This document shows positions 28,859-38,773 of a DNA stretch of 64,000 nucleotides, in pieces. The stretch is from Desulfobacterales bacterium (GTDB lineage: Bacteria > Desulfobacterota > Desulfobacteria > Desulfobacterales > JASJAZ01), in NCBI GenBank assembly GCA_030066785.1, contig JASJAZ010000072.1:1-64000 (forward strand), written 5' to 3'. The translations under genes and the position numbers were made by a program. The stretch's first letter is position 1; the number at the start of each line of letters is the position of its first letter. The notes below the pieces were generated by a model, which saw only the letters and a program-made list of their open reading frames with translations, had not been told where the DNA came from and ran no database searches.

Positions 28859-29875
28859 ATGAATATGAAAGTAGATCCTCAAAACTTAAGCGGTGTTCAA
28901 AAGGCGGCGATCTTTTTACTTAAAATGGGCGAAGAATATGCCAGCGATATTTTACAAAAGATGACGGATGAAGAAATTAAGAAGACAGCCACGGCTATGG
29001 CGGAAATCGATGAAATCCCGCCTGAAATGCTCAATGCAGTTATGAGTGAATTTATCGAAAATTATGAGGACACTGACCGTTTGATAGTGCAGGGTGAGAG
29101 CTTTATAAAAAATGTCATCGATAAAAGTCTTAGCAAACAAAAAGCTGAGACAATTCATACCGAGTTGAATAGGCGCAGGCGCGACAAGCCTTTTGCTTGG
29201 TGCCAGAATGTGGATGTAAATACTCTGGCGACACAGATCAGCGGTGAGCATCCGCAAACCATTGCCATGATTTTGGCCTATTTACCACCTGATATCGCGT
29301 CAGAGATATTGATCACGCTTTCTGATGATCTGAAAGGCGACATTGCTGTACGCATTGCCCAATTAGGTCAGGTGCCCGAGGAAATTGTAGGGGCTGTGGA
29401 CCGGGCGTTGCGCGAAAAGGTGGGCAAAATTGGGGGGAGTGGATCTGAGGCTGGCGGTGTGGAAACGCTGGTGGGAATCTTGAATTCTGTCGATCGCTCA
29501 ACTGAAGAAATCATTATGGAATCCATCGAAGATGAACATTCCACTATGGCTACCGAAATCCGGGAAATGATGTTTGTCTTTGAAGATCTTACCAGTATTG
29601 ATGACCGCGGAATGCGTGAAATTCTTAAACGTGTCGAAAGCAATCAACTGGTGCTTGCAATGAAAACTGCCAGTGAAGAGATGAAAGAAAAAATATTCGG
29701 TAACTTATCATCGCGTGCAGCCGAGATGCTACGTGAAGATCTGGAAGTGATGGGACCGGTTAGACTGACTGAAGTTGAAGAAGCTCAGCAAGCCATTATC
29801 CGTGCTGCCAAGGAATTGGAAGCTGAAGGTACGATTGTTTTAGGCGGCAAAGGAAAGGAGGATATCCTTGTCTGA
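28859..29875 (+). CDS. fliG: Flagellar motor switch protein FliG
   Basis: LSGVQKAAIFLLKMGEEYASDIL, EHPQTIAMILAYLPPDIASEIL, MFVFEDLTSIDDRGMREIL. Confidence 0.97.
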   Translation: MNMKVDPQNLSGVQKAAIFLLKMGEEYASDILQKMTDEEIKKTATAMAEIDEIPPEMLNAVMSEFIENYEDTDRLIVQGESFIKNVIDKSLSKQKAETIHTELNRRRRDKPFAWCQNVDVNTLATQISGEHPQTIAMILAYLPPDIASEILITLSDDLKGDIAVRIAQLGQVPEEIVGAVDRALREKVGKIGGSGSEAGGVETLVGILNSVDRSTEEIIMESIEDEHSTMATEIREMMFVFEDLTSIDDRGMREILKRVESNQLVLAMKTASEEMKEKIFGNLSSRAAEMLREDLEVMGPVRLTEVEEAQQAIIRAAKELEAEGTIVLGGKGKEDILV

Positions 29876-30635
29876 TCATGTTGCCCGACCTGATAAGCAA
29901 ACCGCTGACTGGCAGCAGCTTAACCTGGACCGGCTTGAAAAGTTGAATTCCAATGACATACAGGTTCTCGATGTTCAAGCTAATTTGCCGGAAGATTCAT
30001 TCCGCATCTTTTATGATAATTCTCGAGAAATAGGGGCTCCAGACGAGTTTGTCAATCTGCAAGACGATGCTCTGAATCAAGATCCCGATGCACTCCGGTC
30101 AACGGCGACGACTACCCCGCCAGGGGAAGTAGATGCTGAGATCGTGGAGGCCAAAAAAGGCATCGATGAAGCCACCCATAAGTTGGAAATGATGCTGAAT
30201 GCGATTGAATCTTACTGGGATCACCTAATTAATCATTATGAAGAGCAGCTTCTCAAACTCATTTGCCAAGTGGCCGAAACAATAATTTACACCCAAATCG
30301 GTTTAGACCGGGAAGTTGTAAAGCGCACAATCTTAAATGTGTTTAAAACAATACCGCAACCAACCAATGTCAGCATTCATATTCACCCGGATGATTATGA
30401 ACAAATCGATACCGCCAAAGCTGAATTTTTTGAAAATATCCAAACCCTGAAGCAGGTATCGGTTGTATCCGATACCACCATCACACGAGGTGGCTGCAGG
30501 GTTATGTCGGATGTCGGCGCGGTCAATACCGACATCGAAGCAAGGCTAGAGGATGTCAAAAGCAGCTTAATGGAAGCCTGGGCGGCACACACCAATACAG
30601 AGGATGATCACCTAAGGCAGGCTTCTGATGCTTAA
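29868..30635 (+). CDS. fliH: Flagellar assembly protein FliH
   Basis: C-terminal FliH-like region LLKLICQVAETIIYTQIGLDREVVKRTI, GGCRVMSDVGAVNTDIEARLEDVKSSL; between fliG and fliI; TTG start. Confidence 0.9.
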   Translation: MSDHVARPDKQTADWQQLNLDRLEKLNSNDIQVLDVQANLPEDSFRIFYDNSREIGAPDEFVNLQDDALNQDPDALRSTATTTPPGEVDAEIVEAKKGIDEATHKLEMMLNAIESYWDHLINHYEEQLLKLICQVAETIIYTQIGLDREVVKRTILNVFKTIPQPTNVSIHIHPDDYEQIDTAKAEFFENIQTLKQVSVVSDTTITRGGCRVMSDVGAVNTDIEARLEDVKSSLMEAWAAHTNTEDDHLRQASDA

Positions 30636-31956
30636 CACATCACCGCGTATTGACTGGCAGCGCTACCATCATGTTTTGGAGCAGTGCAGCGGATTTAGTT
30701 TAGAAGGCCGAATTGTTGAGGTAGTCGGTCTGATAGCCGAGGGCCATGGTCTTGGAATGAGCGTTGGCAGTCTTTGCAGCATTGAAAACGAAATGAACGA
30801 AGAAATAATGGCTGAGGTTGTTGGTTTCAAAGAGAATCGTGTGTTGCTAATGCCCTATGGTGATAACCGCGGCATACGCCCTGGCAGCCGGATCCGTTTG
30901 ATTCACCAAAATCCCCAAACCCCGGTCGGCAATGACTACCTGGGAAGAGTTCTGGATGGCCTTGGGCAACCGATTGACGGTTTAGGCTCAATTCAACCGT
31001 CAGCGCAATATCCGCTCTACGGCAAACCACTGAATCCTTTGGAACGTGAACCGATCAAGGAACTGATGGATGTGGGCATTGCCGCCATCAACACCATGGT
31101 TTCGTTAGGCCAAGGCCAACGCGTTGCCATTTTGGCAGGCTCAGGGATCGGCAAAAGCATTTTAATGGGAATGATGACACGTCATACTTCCGCTGATGTC
31201 ATTGTGATTGGATTGATCGGTGAACGCGGACGGGAAGTTAAAGAATTTGTAAAGAATATTTTAGGCGCCGAAGGATTAAAACAATCTGTGGTTGTGGCCG
31301 CCACTTCCGATGCACCGCCGCTAGTCCGTATGCGGGGAGCCTATCTGGCAACTACCTTAGCGGAGTATTTCAGAGATCAAGGCCAAAATGTACTGTTGAT
31401 TATTGATTCGATTACCCGGTTTGCCATGTCATCACGCGATGTTGGTCTAGCGGCCGGAGAACCCCCCACCAACCGTGGCTATACACCTTCTTTTTTTGCG
31501 AAATTGCCGGCTCTGTTGGAGCGTGCCGGCAATGTTCAGGGTAAAGGCAGTATTACCGGTATATATACGGTATTGGTTGAGGGCGACGATATTAATGATC
31601 CGGTGGCGGACACGGTGCGATCCATCGTAGACGGGCATATTGTGCTGTCACGTAAGCTTGCCAATCGTGGTCATTATCCCGCAGTGGATGTTTTAGATAG
31701 CGTCAGCCGCGTAATGCGCGATGTTGTTGATGAAGAACATTTAACGCTGTACCAAAAGGCGGTGGAGACGCTGGCCGCATATGCCGATGCCGAAGATATG
31801 ATTACAATTGGCGCTTATGTGGATGGATCGGATTCCCGTATCGACACGGCCAAAGTGTTGGTTCCCAAAATCAATGCCTTTATGCAGCAGGAAATTGGCC
31901 GTAAAATTCCCTACGAACAGAGTTTGCAGCAGCTGCGCATAACACTCGGAGAATAG
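30628..31956 (+). CDS. fliI: Flagellum-specific ATP synthase FliI
   Basis: LAGSGIGKSILMGMM, GLIGERGREVKEF, RDVGLAAGEPPTNRGYTPSFFAKLP. Confidence 0.97.
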   Translation: MLNTSPRIDWQRYHHVLEQCSGFSLEGRIVEVVGLIAEGHGLGMSVGSLCSIENEMNEEIMAEVVGFKENRVLLMPYGDNRGIRPGSRIRLIHQNPQTPVGNDYLGRVLDGLGQPIDGLGSIQPSAQYPLYGKPLNPLEREPIKELMDVGIAAINTMVSLGQGQRVAILAGSGIGKSILMGMMTRHTSADVIVIGLIGERGREVKEFVKNILGAEGLKQSVVVAATSDAPPLVRMRGAYLATTLAEYFRDQGQNVLLIIDSITRFAMSSRDVGLAAGEPPTNRGYTPSFFAKLPALLERAGNVQGKGSITGIYTVLVEGDDINDPVADTVRSIVDGHIVLSRKLANRGHYPAVDVLDSVSRVMRDVVDEEHLTLYQKAVETLAAYADAEDMITIGAYVDGSDSRIDTAKVLVPKINAFMQQEIGRKIPYEQSLQQLRITLGE

Positions 31957-31960
31957 CGCC

Positions 31961-32413
31961 ATGAAAAGATTCCGATTTAAATTAGAGCCGCTACTGCAGT
32001 TTCGACAGCATCTGGAAAAGAAACAACAGTTGGAGGTTGCGCGTGCCTATACAGCGGTTATTAACTGTGAAAAATTAATTGAAAAATACCGACAGCAGGC
32101 GCGCGAAGCGACCCAGCAATTGGACAAAGAGATTGAAACCGGTATCGATGCCTCCCGCATTTTAAGATATCAATCTTTTTTAAGCGGATTGAATGCGGTC
32201 ATGGATACCGAAGAGAATCGTCATAAGGGCCTGGTAGCCAAATTATCTGATGCGCAAGGGCAGCTAGCGCGGAAATCAAAAGCAAAAAAAATATTAGAAA
32301 ATCTTAAAGATCGGCATCAAACAGGTTTTTATGCCGATCAGTTAAAAGCCGCGCAGAAAGAATATGACGAAATGGCTTTGCTGAAAAAAAATAGTAAGGA
32401 CGCATACCTATGA
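31961..32413 (+). CDS. fliJ: Flagellar export protein FliJ
   Basis: Coiled-coil, FKLEPLLQFRQHLEKKQQLEVARA; immediately after fliI. Confidence 0.88.
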   Translation: MKRFRFKLEPLLQFRQHLEKKQQLEVARAYTAVINCEKLIEKYRQQAREATQQLDKEIETGIDASRILRYQSFLSGLNAVMDTEENRHKGLVAKLSDAQGQLARKSKAKKILENLKDRHQTGFYADQLKAAQKEYDEMALLKKNSKDAYL

Positions 32414-33063
32414 AGACAAAACGCCGTTCATACTTAAAAGCGATATTAATAGGATTTCTATTCGCTAAGATAGCCTTCACACTTTGTTATTTGGCTAGCG
32501 CCTATTCCATCACCGATTTTTTATTCCATAACAGTGAAGCGATAGCTCAGGATAAATCCCAAGTGTCAAAGGTTGATCAGAAGAATCAGTTGCCGCTAAA
32601 AACCTCCGCTGAAACTGATAAAGTTTATTCCAGTGAACTGAGCAGCAGGTTGTTTGCATTAGAAGAAAAGCGGCAACGTTTAAAGAAAGAAGAAAATCGA
32701 TTAAACGCACAGCGCAAACAACTTGAGGAGCTTAAAAAAGAAATTGAACAAAAAATAGGAGAGTTAGCCCAAATCCAACAGCAGATTGAATCTACTCTGG
32801 AAAGGCGACAAGCCGCGCAGACCGAAGTTGAACAACGCCAAAAGTTAGCACAGGAAGCCAAAATTAAACGATTGGTGAAAGTTTACACCAGTATGAAACC
32901 CAAAACGGCGGCCGCCTTAATCGAAAAGATGGACATGGATGTGGTTTTAAAATTATTTGCGCGCATGAAAGGCGAACAAATCGGCAGCATTCTTACCTAT
33001 GTCAATCGTGATCGGGCGGCTAAAATATCCGAGCTGCTGGCTCCGAAATCAAGCGCCGGCTAA
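32410..33063 (+). CDS. MotE-like (MgtE N-terminal domain) periplasmic flagellar protein
   Basis: Signal/TM segment, coiled-coil, and VKVYTSMKPKTAAALIEKMDMDVVLKLFARMKGEQIGSILTYVNRDRAAKISELL. Confidence 0.82.
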   Translation: MKTKRRSYLKAILIGFLFAKIAFTLCYLASAYSITDFLFHNSEAIAQDKSQVSKVDQKNQLPLKTSAETDKVYSSELSSRLFALEEKRQRLKKEENRLNAQRKQLEELKKEIEQKIGELAQIQQQIESTLERRQAAQTEVEQRQKLAQEAKIKRLVKVYTSMKPKTAAALIEKMDMDVVLKLFARMKGEQIGSILTYVNRDRAAKISELLAPKSSAG

Positions 33064-33457
33064 TTGCTTTTGACACCGTCTGGGTGCGTGTCATTCTAAC
33101 TTAGACCCAGGGCCTGGATTCACCTTAAAAAACTTTTCAAAAAACCCATCGCATTGATAAAAATTTAATCCAGCCATCAATAGGCTGAAAAGGACTAGCC
33201 GACACGTCAATTATTCCATCAACCTAATCATATATAGGCGTTTCTCTGCCGCTCACCCTTTTAAGCGTAAAATGAGTTTCTTCATGCCCACTTTTCATCA
33301 TTAATTGCTTTGACATGAATTGAATGTTTTTTTTCCACGATATCATTTCTCAGAGTCTGTTGCCATCCGAATTGATCGTTGTTAATAGAATAGAATTTCT
33401 GGCACGGCATCCAATCCTATCGCACTATAATCGTTTTATCTGAGCCAACAGGGAAAT

Positions 33458-33489
33458 ATTTGCCGCTCACTTCTGTTTGGCAGGCAAAT
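33458..33489 (+). terminator. Candidate hairpin with T-tract in the motE-fliK gap
   Basis: ATTTGCC...GGCAAAT followed by TTTTC; 18-nt loop, so moderate support only. Confidence 0.3.
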
Positions 33490-33582
33490 TTTTCTATCCA
33501 TATCCTTTGGCGCAACGGCCGGTAAAATCGCACTCCTTCTTATAGTTCTGAAAATATTCATAAAATTTACAATCATAAACAC

Positions 33583-33599
33583 TTGGCATGTGTGTTGCT
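33583..33599 (+). promoter_or_regulatory. Sigma54 promoter upstream of fliK
   Basis: TTGGCATGTGTGTTGCT, GG-N10-GC; about 81 nt before the fliK ATG. Confidence 0.83.
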
Positions 33600-33679
33600 C
33601 AACAATGGGTCAATCAAATCCAGATGTATTCTTAAAAACGCTAAATTTCATACGGAAATTGCATTAGAGAGCAAGCATT

Positions 33680-35407
33680 ATGGGAGAAGCTAACTTAAAG
33701 GCCGCGCCGCAAATTACCAAATTAATGCAACATATCACGCGCGCCTCCAACAAAAGCGAGGCCTCTATTCAAGTTCGCGAACGTTTTCAAGCCATTATGC
33801 AGAGCCTAATCCGCCAAACAGATATGGGTTCTGAGAAAGCTTTTTTTAATACGGAAGATGTGAACCGATTGAAAAAACTTGATGGCAATGTTTTGTTGCA
33901 ACAGCTTCGCAAAACCCTCTTGCGGGGCGGCCGGCCTCTTGAAAAGCAGTTTATCGATTCAGAGCATTTGTCACACCTTGCGGATCTGCTGACGGCTGCC
34001 GGAGTTAGTGCTCAAAATGCAAACCAGTTTATAAATTCTTTAAAAGCACGCGTTGGCAACCGTGCCCTGTCGCTTGCCACAATATTTAACGAACTGGCTA
34101 ATTTAGAATCACTGCAATCTGTAAAAAATCCTGACATATTAATGGAATTGTCGGCACTACCCTACATGGAAACCATTTTACAGGGTTTAGGGCTTTCCCC
34201 GGAGCAGATATCGCAGGCATTTGATGGAGCGGTCGATCACACGGGTGGTATTGGGCTGAACCGGCTGATTGCCAATTTAAAGCAGATTGATGCGCGGAGC
34301 GTTGATTTATCGGATCCTGCCAAGCAAGCAATGTCTTCCCAAAAACTTGCTGAATTGCTGATGCGGGCCGACCTGCTAACCAGATCAGAAGGTATTGATG
34401 CCCAGAGTCCCTCCCACGTAGAGTTTGGCAAGGCAATGAATTCGTTGCTTTTTTCCGAGGAAACGACAGGTTCCGCGGGCCGCCAAGACATTTTAACCTT
34501 GCCGCGCCTGATAGCCAAACTGGAAACAATGATGGTGACTCGTGCTCCACTTGGTGTCTCTGAAGAAACGATTGCTGAAAGAATAAACCTGTTCCTTGAA
34601 AAAATCACCATTCCCACCTCGAGTGATTCCCAATCATCCCAGCTGTCGACTAATCTGAAAAACCAGATTTTAAGGCTGCCACATGCTGATCGGAATAATG
34701 CCGCTAATTTTAGCCGACAAAACCAAACGCCAGATTTAAGTGCGAACAGGCAAGTTAAACTCGCAGCAAGATCCGCCAAGGCCACAGACGGTTTCAGCAT
34801 GCAGCAATTGGCGGTGGGTGTTAGCAATGATGAAAGCTCATTTGGTTCTAAATTGGAAGCAAAACAAGTTGAAGCGTTGCAGGATCGGTTGGCCTTACTA
34901 GGCGGCCAAGGAGATAAAAAAGTCACTTGGGAGTCGACAATAACAGCGCCCGCATCCAAGTCCGGAAGCGCAACCCTGCCAGCCTACGTGTTAAACCAAG
35001 TGGGTCGCCAGTTAATTCGTTCACATTTGGCCGGAGAAAATGAAATCCGTCTGCAGCTCAAGCCCCCTCAATTGGGTCGCTTGCAGATGTATATAGAGCG
35101 CGTTGAAGGTGTATTGAAGGTTGAAATAGCCTCGGAGCTGCAGGCCACTAGAGATCTACTGTTAGCCCACAGCCAGGAATTAAAAGCACTATTATCAGAT
35201 CAGGGGCTACGTGTGGATCGAATCGATGTGAATCTCAACGATCAATTCGAACACGCCATGACATTTAATCGGCAGGAATCCAACCAATCAAGAGGTAGAA
35301 AAAATAAAAGCGCAGTCCCAAAAAACATGTCGGCGGCACCTTCAGCTAATACGGAAGCACAACCTCCAAAATTTGTAAGCGATGGTATGGTTGACTTGGT
35401 GGCTTGA
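33680..35407 (+). CDS. fliK: Flagellar hook-length control protein FliK
   Basis: C-terminal NEIRLQLKPPQLGRLQMYIERVEGVLKVEIASELQATRDLLLAHSQELKALLSDQGLRVDRIDVNL; followed by flgD. Confidence 0.9.
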   Translation: MGEANLKAAPQITKLMQHITRASNKSEASIQVRERFQAIMQSLIRQTDMGSEKAFFNTEDVNRLKKLDGNVLLQQLRKTLLRGGRPLEKQFIDSEHLSHLADLLTAAGVSAQNANQFINSLKARVGNRALSLATIFNELANLESLQSVKNPDILMELSALPYMETILQGLGLSPEQISQAFDGAVDHTGGIGLNRLIANLKQIDARSVDLSDPAKQAMSSQKLAELLMRADLLTRSEGIDAQSPSHVEFGKAMNSLLFSEETTGSAGRQDILTLPRLIAKLETMMVTRAPLGVSEETIAERINLFLEKITIPTSSDSQSSQLSTNLKNQILRLPHADRNNAANFSRQNQTPDLSANRQVKLAARSAKATDGFSMQQLAVGVSNDESSFGSKLEAKQVEALQDRLALLGGQGDKKVTWESTITAPASKSGSATLPAYVLNQVGRQLIRSHLAGENEIRLQLKPPQLGRLQMYIERVEGVLKVEIASELQATRDLLLAHSQELKALLSDQGLRVDRIDVNLNDQFEHAMTFNRQESNQSRGRKNKSAVPKNMSAAPSANTEAQPPKFVSDGMVDLVA

Positions 35408-35498
35408 CGCTAGCGGTATTTCAGTACTTATGACAAATCTCATATTATAGCGGTAGATCTGCAAATAGACGCAACAATATAAAAGGAGCGAACACGCA

Positions 35499-36191
35499 AT
35501 GTCTTCAGAATCAATTATAAACAGGTATCAACCGGTAGACGACCTTTTCAAAGGTTACTCCCAGGAGGTTGGGAAAAAAGAAGATCCGTTAGGCCAGGAA
35601 GCCTTTCTAACAATGTTGGTAGCGCAACTTGAGCATCAGGACCCACTGAATCCGATGGATGGCACCGACTTTACGGCCCAACTGGCACAATTTTCAAGCC
35701 TGGAACAATCTTTTAAAACTAACGACACACTGGAGGCTATTCTTGCTGCCGTTAATACCGGCAGCGAAGAAAATTTACTGGACTACATCGGTAAAAATAT
35801 ACGCAGTGAAGACAATGCGATTACGGTGAATAACGGTCAAGCGTCGCAAGGCTCATTCAGCCTCAACGAATCTGCCGAGGTTGTGGTCTCTATTTACAGC
35901 CCGGACGGACGTGAGATTAAGCGCATATATCTCGGTCAACGCGATGCGGGAATGCATGAGATTATATGGAACGGTACCGATAGCCAGGGTACGCAGGTGG
36001 CCGATGGTTCCTATACATATGCAATTGCAGCTATCGGAGACGGAGGCAATTTGGTTCACAGTCGGCCTTCCATCACGGGTGAGGTGACCGGGGTTACTTA
36101 TGAACACGGTGAGCCCTACCTATTGCTGGATCAACGATTGGTGCATCCGCAGACGATTACCAAGGTTTGGCAGGCAACAGAGGAGACTTAG
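35499..36191 (+). CDS. flgD: Flagellar hook capping protein FlgD
   Basis: [35 protein letters not shown]. Confidence 0.96.
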   Translation: MSSESIINRYQPVDDLFKGYSQEVGKKEDPLGQEAFLTMLVAQLEHQDPLNPMDGTDFTAQLAQFSSLEQSFKTNDTLEAILAAVNTGSEENLLDYIGKNIRSEDNAITVNNGQASQGSFSLNESAEVVVSIYSPDGREIKRIYLGQRDAGMHEIIWNGTDSQGTQVADGSYTYAIAAIGDGGNLVHSRPSITGEVTGVTYEHGEPYLLLDQRLVHPQTITKVWQATEET

Positions 36192-36258
36192 CAATTCGCA
36201 ACATCCAATATTAATGCAGAACAACTATTCATCAAATCAGTAGCAAAGGAGAAATAGC

Positions 36259-37662
36259 ATGTCACTCACCAGTTCACTTTTTTCAGGTATTAGCGGTTTG
36301 GCCACGCTGGGAAACTCGATGCAAATTATCGGCGACAACATTGCCAATGTTAACACCGTGGGCTTCAAGGCCAGTTCCTATGCTTTTCAGGACCTTTTGT
36401 CCCAAGCGACGGCTACCCAATCGGGTACTTCTCAAATCGGCCGCGGAACTGCCTTGGCCGACATCTACTCGTCATTTGAACAGGGATCTTTTGAATCCAC
36501 CGGCAATACTACCGACCTTGGCATCGGCGGCGCCGGTTTTTTTCAGTTGCGCGAGGGCGGCAGCAACCGGCTGTTCTATACCCGGGCAGGCAATTTTCGT
36601 TTCGACCAAAACGGTTATCTCATCAATCCGGAAGGGTATGTGGTGCAAGGCTGGCAATTAGACGCCAATGCCAACGATGTTGGTTCGGTAACCGATATAC
36701 AACTAGCGTCATTTACATCTCCGCCCGCAGCCAGTGACCATGTCACCGTTATTAGCAATCTCGATTCGGACGCCATTAGTTTGACTGCTGATATCTCGGC
36801 ATCATGGGATGGAGCAGCCAGCCCTTCCATTATAGGCAATAACTATGAATACCAATCGACTGTAAAAATATATGATTCTCTGGGAAGTACGCATGATATC
36901 ACCATTTACTATGATAGGGCGGCCGGTCCATCAACCTGGGAATATATTATAACCTGTAATCCAGTCGAAGATAGTCGTGCAGGTTTTGGAGGGGGTAATC
37001 AATATGACGGCTTGTTGGCAAGGGGCACCATTGCCTTTTCGGATAGCTCGGGAACGATTACCCCGGCAGGGTTGACCATGCAAATTTGTGATGACCCTAC
37101 CGCCCCGACCTGGCCGGCAGCCACCATGAACACCAATGGATATTTTACATTTCAGCCGGATTTCATCGGCGGTGTGCCCCAGGATATTGAATTTGATCTT
37201 GGCACAAGGTGGGATGGTACTGCATTTGTTAACGAATCATTAACTTCCACCCAGTTTGCGCGTTCTTCCACCACCACCTTTCAATCGGCCAATGGTTATG
37301 GCGCCGGCGATTTCCAGGGTGTCGATGTAGATGTGGATGGTGTTATTACCGGCATCTATTCCAATGGTCAATTGATTCCGTTGCATCGCGTCGCACTGGC
37401 GAAGTTTTTAAATCAACAGGAACTGCACAAAGAGGGTGGTAATCTGTACAGCGAAACCAACGATAGCGGACAAGCCATTACCAATCACCCAGGCACTAAT
37501 GGCTTGGGAGACATTTCACCCAACTCATTGGAGCAGTCCAATGTCGATATCGCCAACGAATTTGTTAAAATGATTACCAGCCAAAGAGGTTTCCAGGCCA
37601 ATTCTAAAATTATTACCACTGTCGATCAGATGCTGGCTGAGACAATTCAAATGAAGCGTTAG
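36259..37662 (+). CDS. flgE: Flagellar hook protein FlgE
   Basis: SLFSGISGLATLGNSMQIIGDNIANVNTVGFKAS, C-term LEQSNVDIANEFVKMITSQRGFQANSKIITTVDQML. Confidence 0.96.
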   Translation: MSLTSSLFSGISGLATLGNSMQIIGDNIANVNTVGFKASSYAFQDLLSQATATQSGTSQIGRGTALADIYSSFEQGSFESTGNTTDLGIGGAGFFQLREGGSNRLFYTRAGNFRFDQNGYLINPEGYVVQGWQLDANANDVGSVTDIQLASFTSPPAASDHVTVISNLDSDAISLTADISASWDGAASPSIIGNNYEYQSTVKIYDSLGSTHDITIYYDRAAGPSTWEYIITCNPVEDSRAGFGGGNQYDGLLARGTIAFSDSSGTITPAGLTMQICDDPTAPTWPAATMNTNGYFTFQPDFIGGVPQDIEFDLGTRWDGTAFVNESLTSTQFARSSTTTFQSANGYGAGDFQGVDVDVDGVITGIYSNGQLIPLHRVALAKFLNQQELHKEGGNLYSETNDSGQAITNHPGTNGLGDISPNSLEQSNVDIANEFVKMITSQRGFQANSKIITTVDQMLAETIQMKR

Positions 37663-37685
37663 AAGTCTAGTGTGAAAATGGCAAG

Positions 37686-37716
37686 GCGGTGGCAACTATT
37701 TAACAGTTGCCACCGC
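37686..37716 (+). terminator. Perfect 12-bp stem hairpin after flgE
   Basis: GCGGTGGCAACT-atttaac-AGTTGCCACCGC, 24 nt after the flgE stop; no clear U-tract. Confidence 0.6.
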
Positions 37717-37851
37717 GTTCGTCATGATTTTGACACACCTACCTGCGCGCAATGCGCATGGCAACTATTTCCCATCCGGCTTGCCTAGTAAATCTATATC
37801 ATAACAGTATGTTAGCGTCATATTGGTTCACCCTACGCATTAGTGGCCGAA

Positions 37852-37868
37852 TTGGCACAGAGGTTGCT
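37852..37868 (+). promoter_or_regulatory. Sigma54 promoter upstream of motA
   Basis: TTGGCACAGAGGTTGCT, GG-N10-GC; about 82 nt before motA. Confidence 0.86.
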
Positions 37869-37949
37869 GTATCTGTTGGGTGTCAATCTGTCGGCAAGGA
37901 CCTGCATGTAAACAATTCATCTTTCAAATTGTTTAAGAAGAGTTGATCT

Positions 37950-38714
37950 ATGGATATTGCAACTTTAGTCGGTATCATTTCAGCATTTGGGCTGGTTTTA
38001 TCGGCCATCCTGATGGGCGGCGGTATTACGTTGTTTATCAATATTCCTTCAATGTTAATCGTTATCGGCGGAACCTTGGGAACCACGATGATTAACTATC
38101 CGCTAAAAGATGTCTTGGGCGCAATAAGTGTTGTCAAAAATGTCTTTTTTACTAAAGGCATGGCGATTGATGAAATCATCACGAAGTTTGTCGATTTCGG
38201 TGCTAAAGCCCGTCGGGAAGGCATCCTTGCTTTGGAGGCTGACGTAAACGATATTGATGATGAATTTCTTAAAAAAGGATTACAGCTTTCAGTGGATGGA
38301 CTGGAACCTCAAGCAATCCACGGGATTATGGATACGGAGATCGATGCACTCAGAGAGCGTCACCAATTAGGTGCCGAAATTTTCACAACCATGGGAACTT
38401 TTGCACCGGCGCTTGGGATGATCGGGACCTTGATTGGCCTGGTTCAAATGCTGCAATCCATGGATGATCCCAATTCTATCGGCCCAGCCATGGCGGTTGC
38501 ACTTTTAACAACCTTTTATGGTTCCTTAATGGCCAATTTAGTTTGTATGCCGGTTGCCGGCAAATTGCGGACACGCAGCAAAGAGGAAACGCTTTCCAAA
38601 GAGATGGTGATCGAAGGCATCATTTCCCTGACCAAAGGAGAAAATCCGAGAATTTTGGAGCAGAAAATGTTGGCCTTCATGCCACCCAAGTTACGACAAG
38701 CCGCATCAAAATAG
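37950..38714 (+). CDS. motA: Flagellar motor stator protein MotA
   Basis: MGGGITLFINIPSMLIVIGGTLGTTMINYPLKDV, FAPALGMIGTLIGLVQMLQSMDDPNSIGPAMAVALLTTFYGSLMANLV. Confidence 0.96.
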   Translation: MDIATLVGIISAFGLVLSAILMGGGITLFINIPSMLIVIGGTLGTTMINYPLKDVLGAISVVKNVFFTKGMAIDEIITKFVDFGAKARREGILALEADVNDIDDEFLKKGLQLSVDGLEPQAIHGIMDTEIDALRERHQLGAEIFTTMGTFAPALGMIGTLIGLVQMLQSMDDPNSIGPAMAVALLTTFYGSLMANLVCMPVAGKLRTRSKEETLSKEMVIEGIISLTKGENPRILEQKMLAFMPPKLRQAASK

Positions 38715-38773
38715 CATTATCAAGAGCCGAGACAGGGACTACTGCTTCAATTGATCAATGGTATTAAACGCTG

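Noticed and set aside
34098-34959. Long antisense ORFs inside fliK (150 and 240 aa)
   Set aside because: Mirror of a clearly recognised fliK on the plus strand; Ser/Leu-rich shadow translation typical of antisense ORFs.
37752-37946. 64-aa ORF between flgE and motA
   Set aside because: It overlaps the sigma54 promoter at 37852-37868 and has no protein-like features; treated as leader/intergenic.
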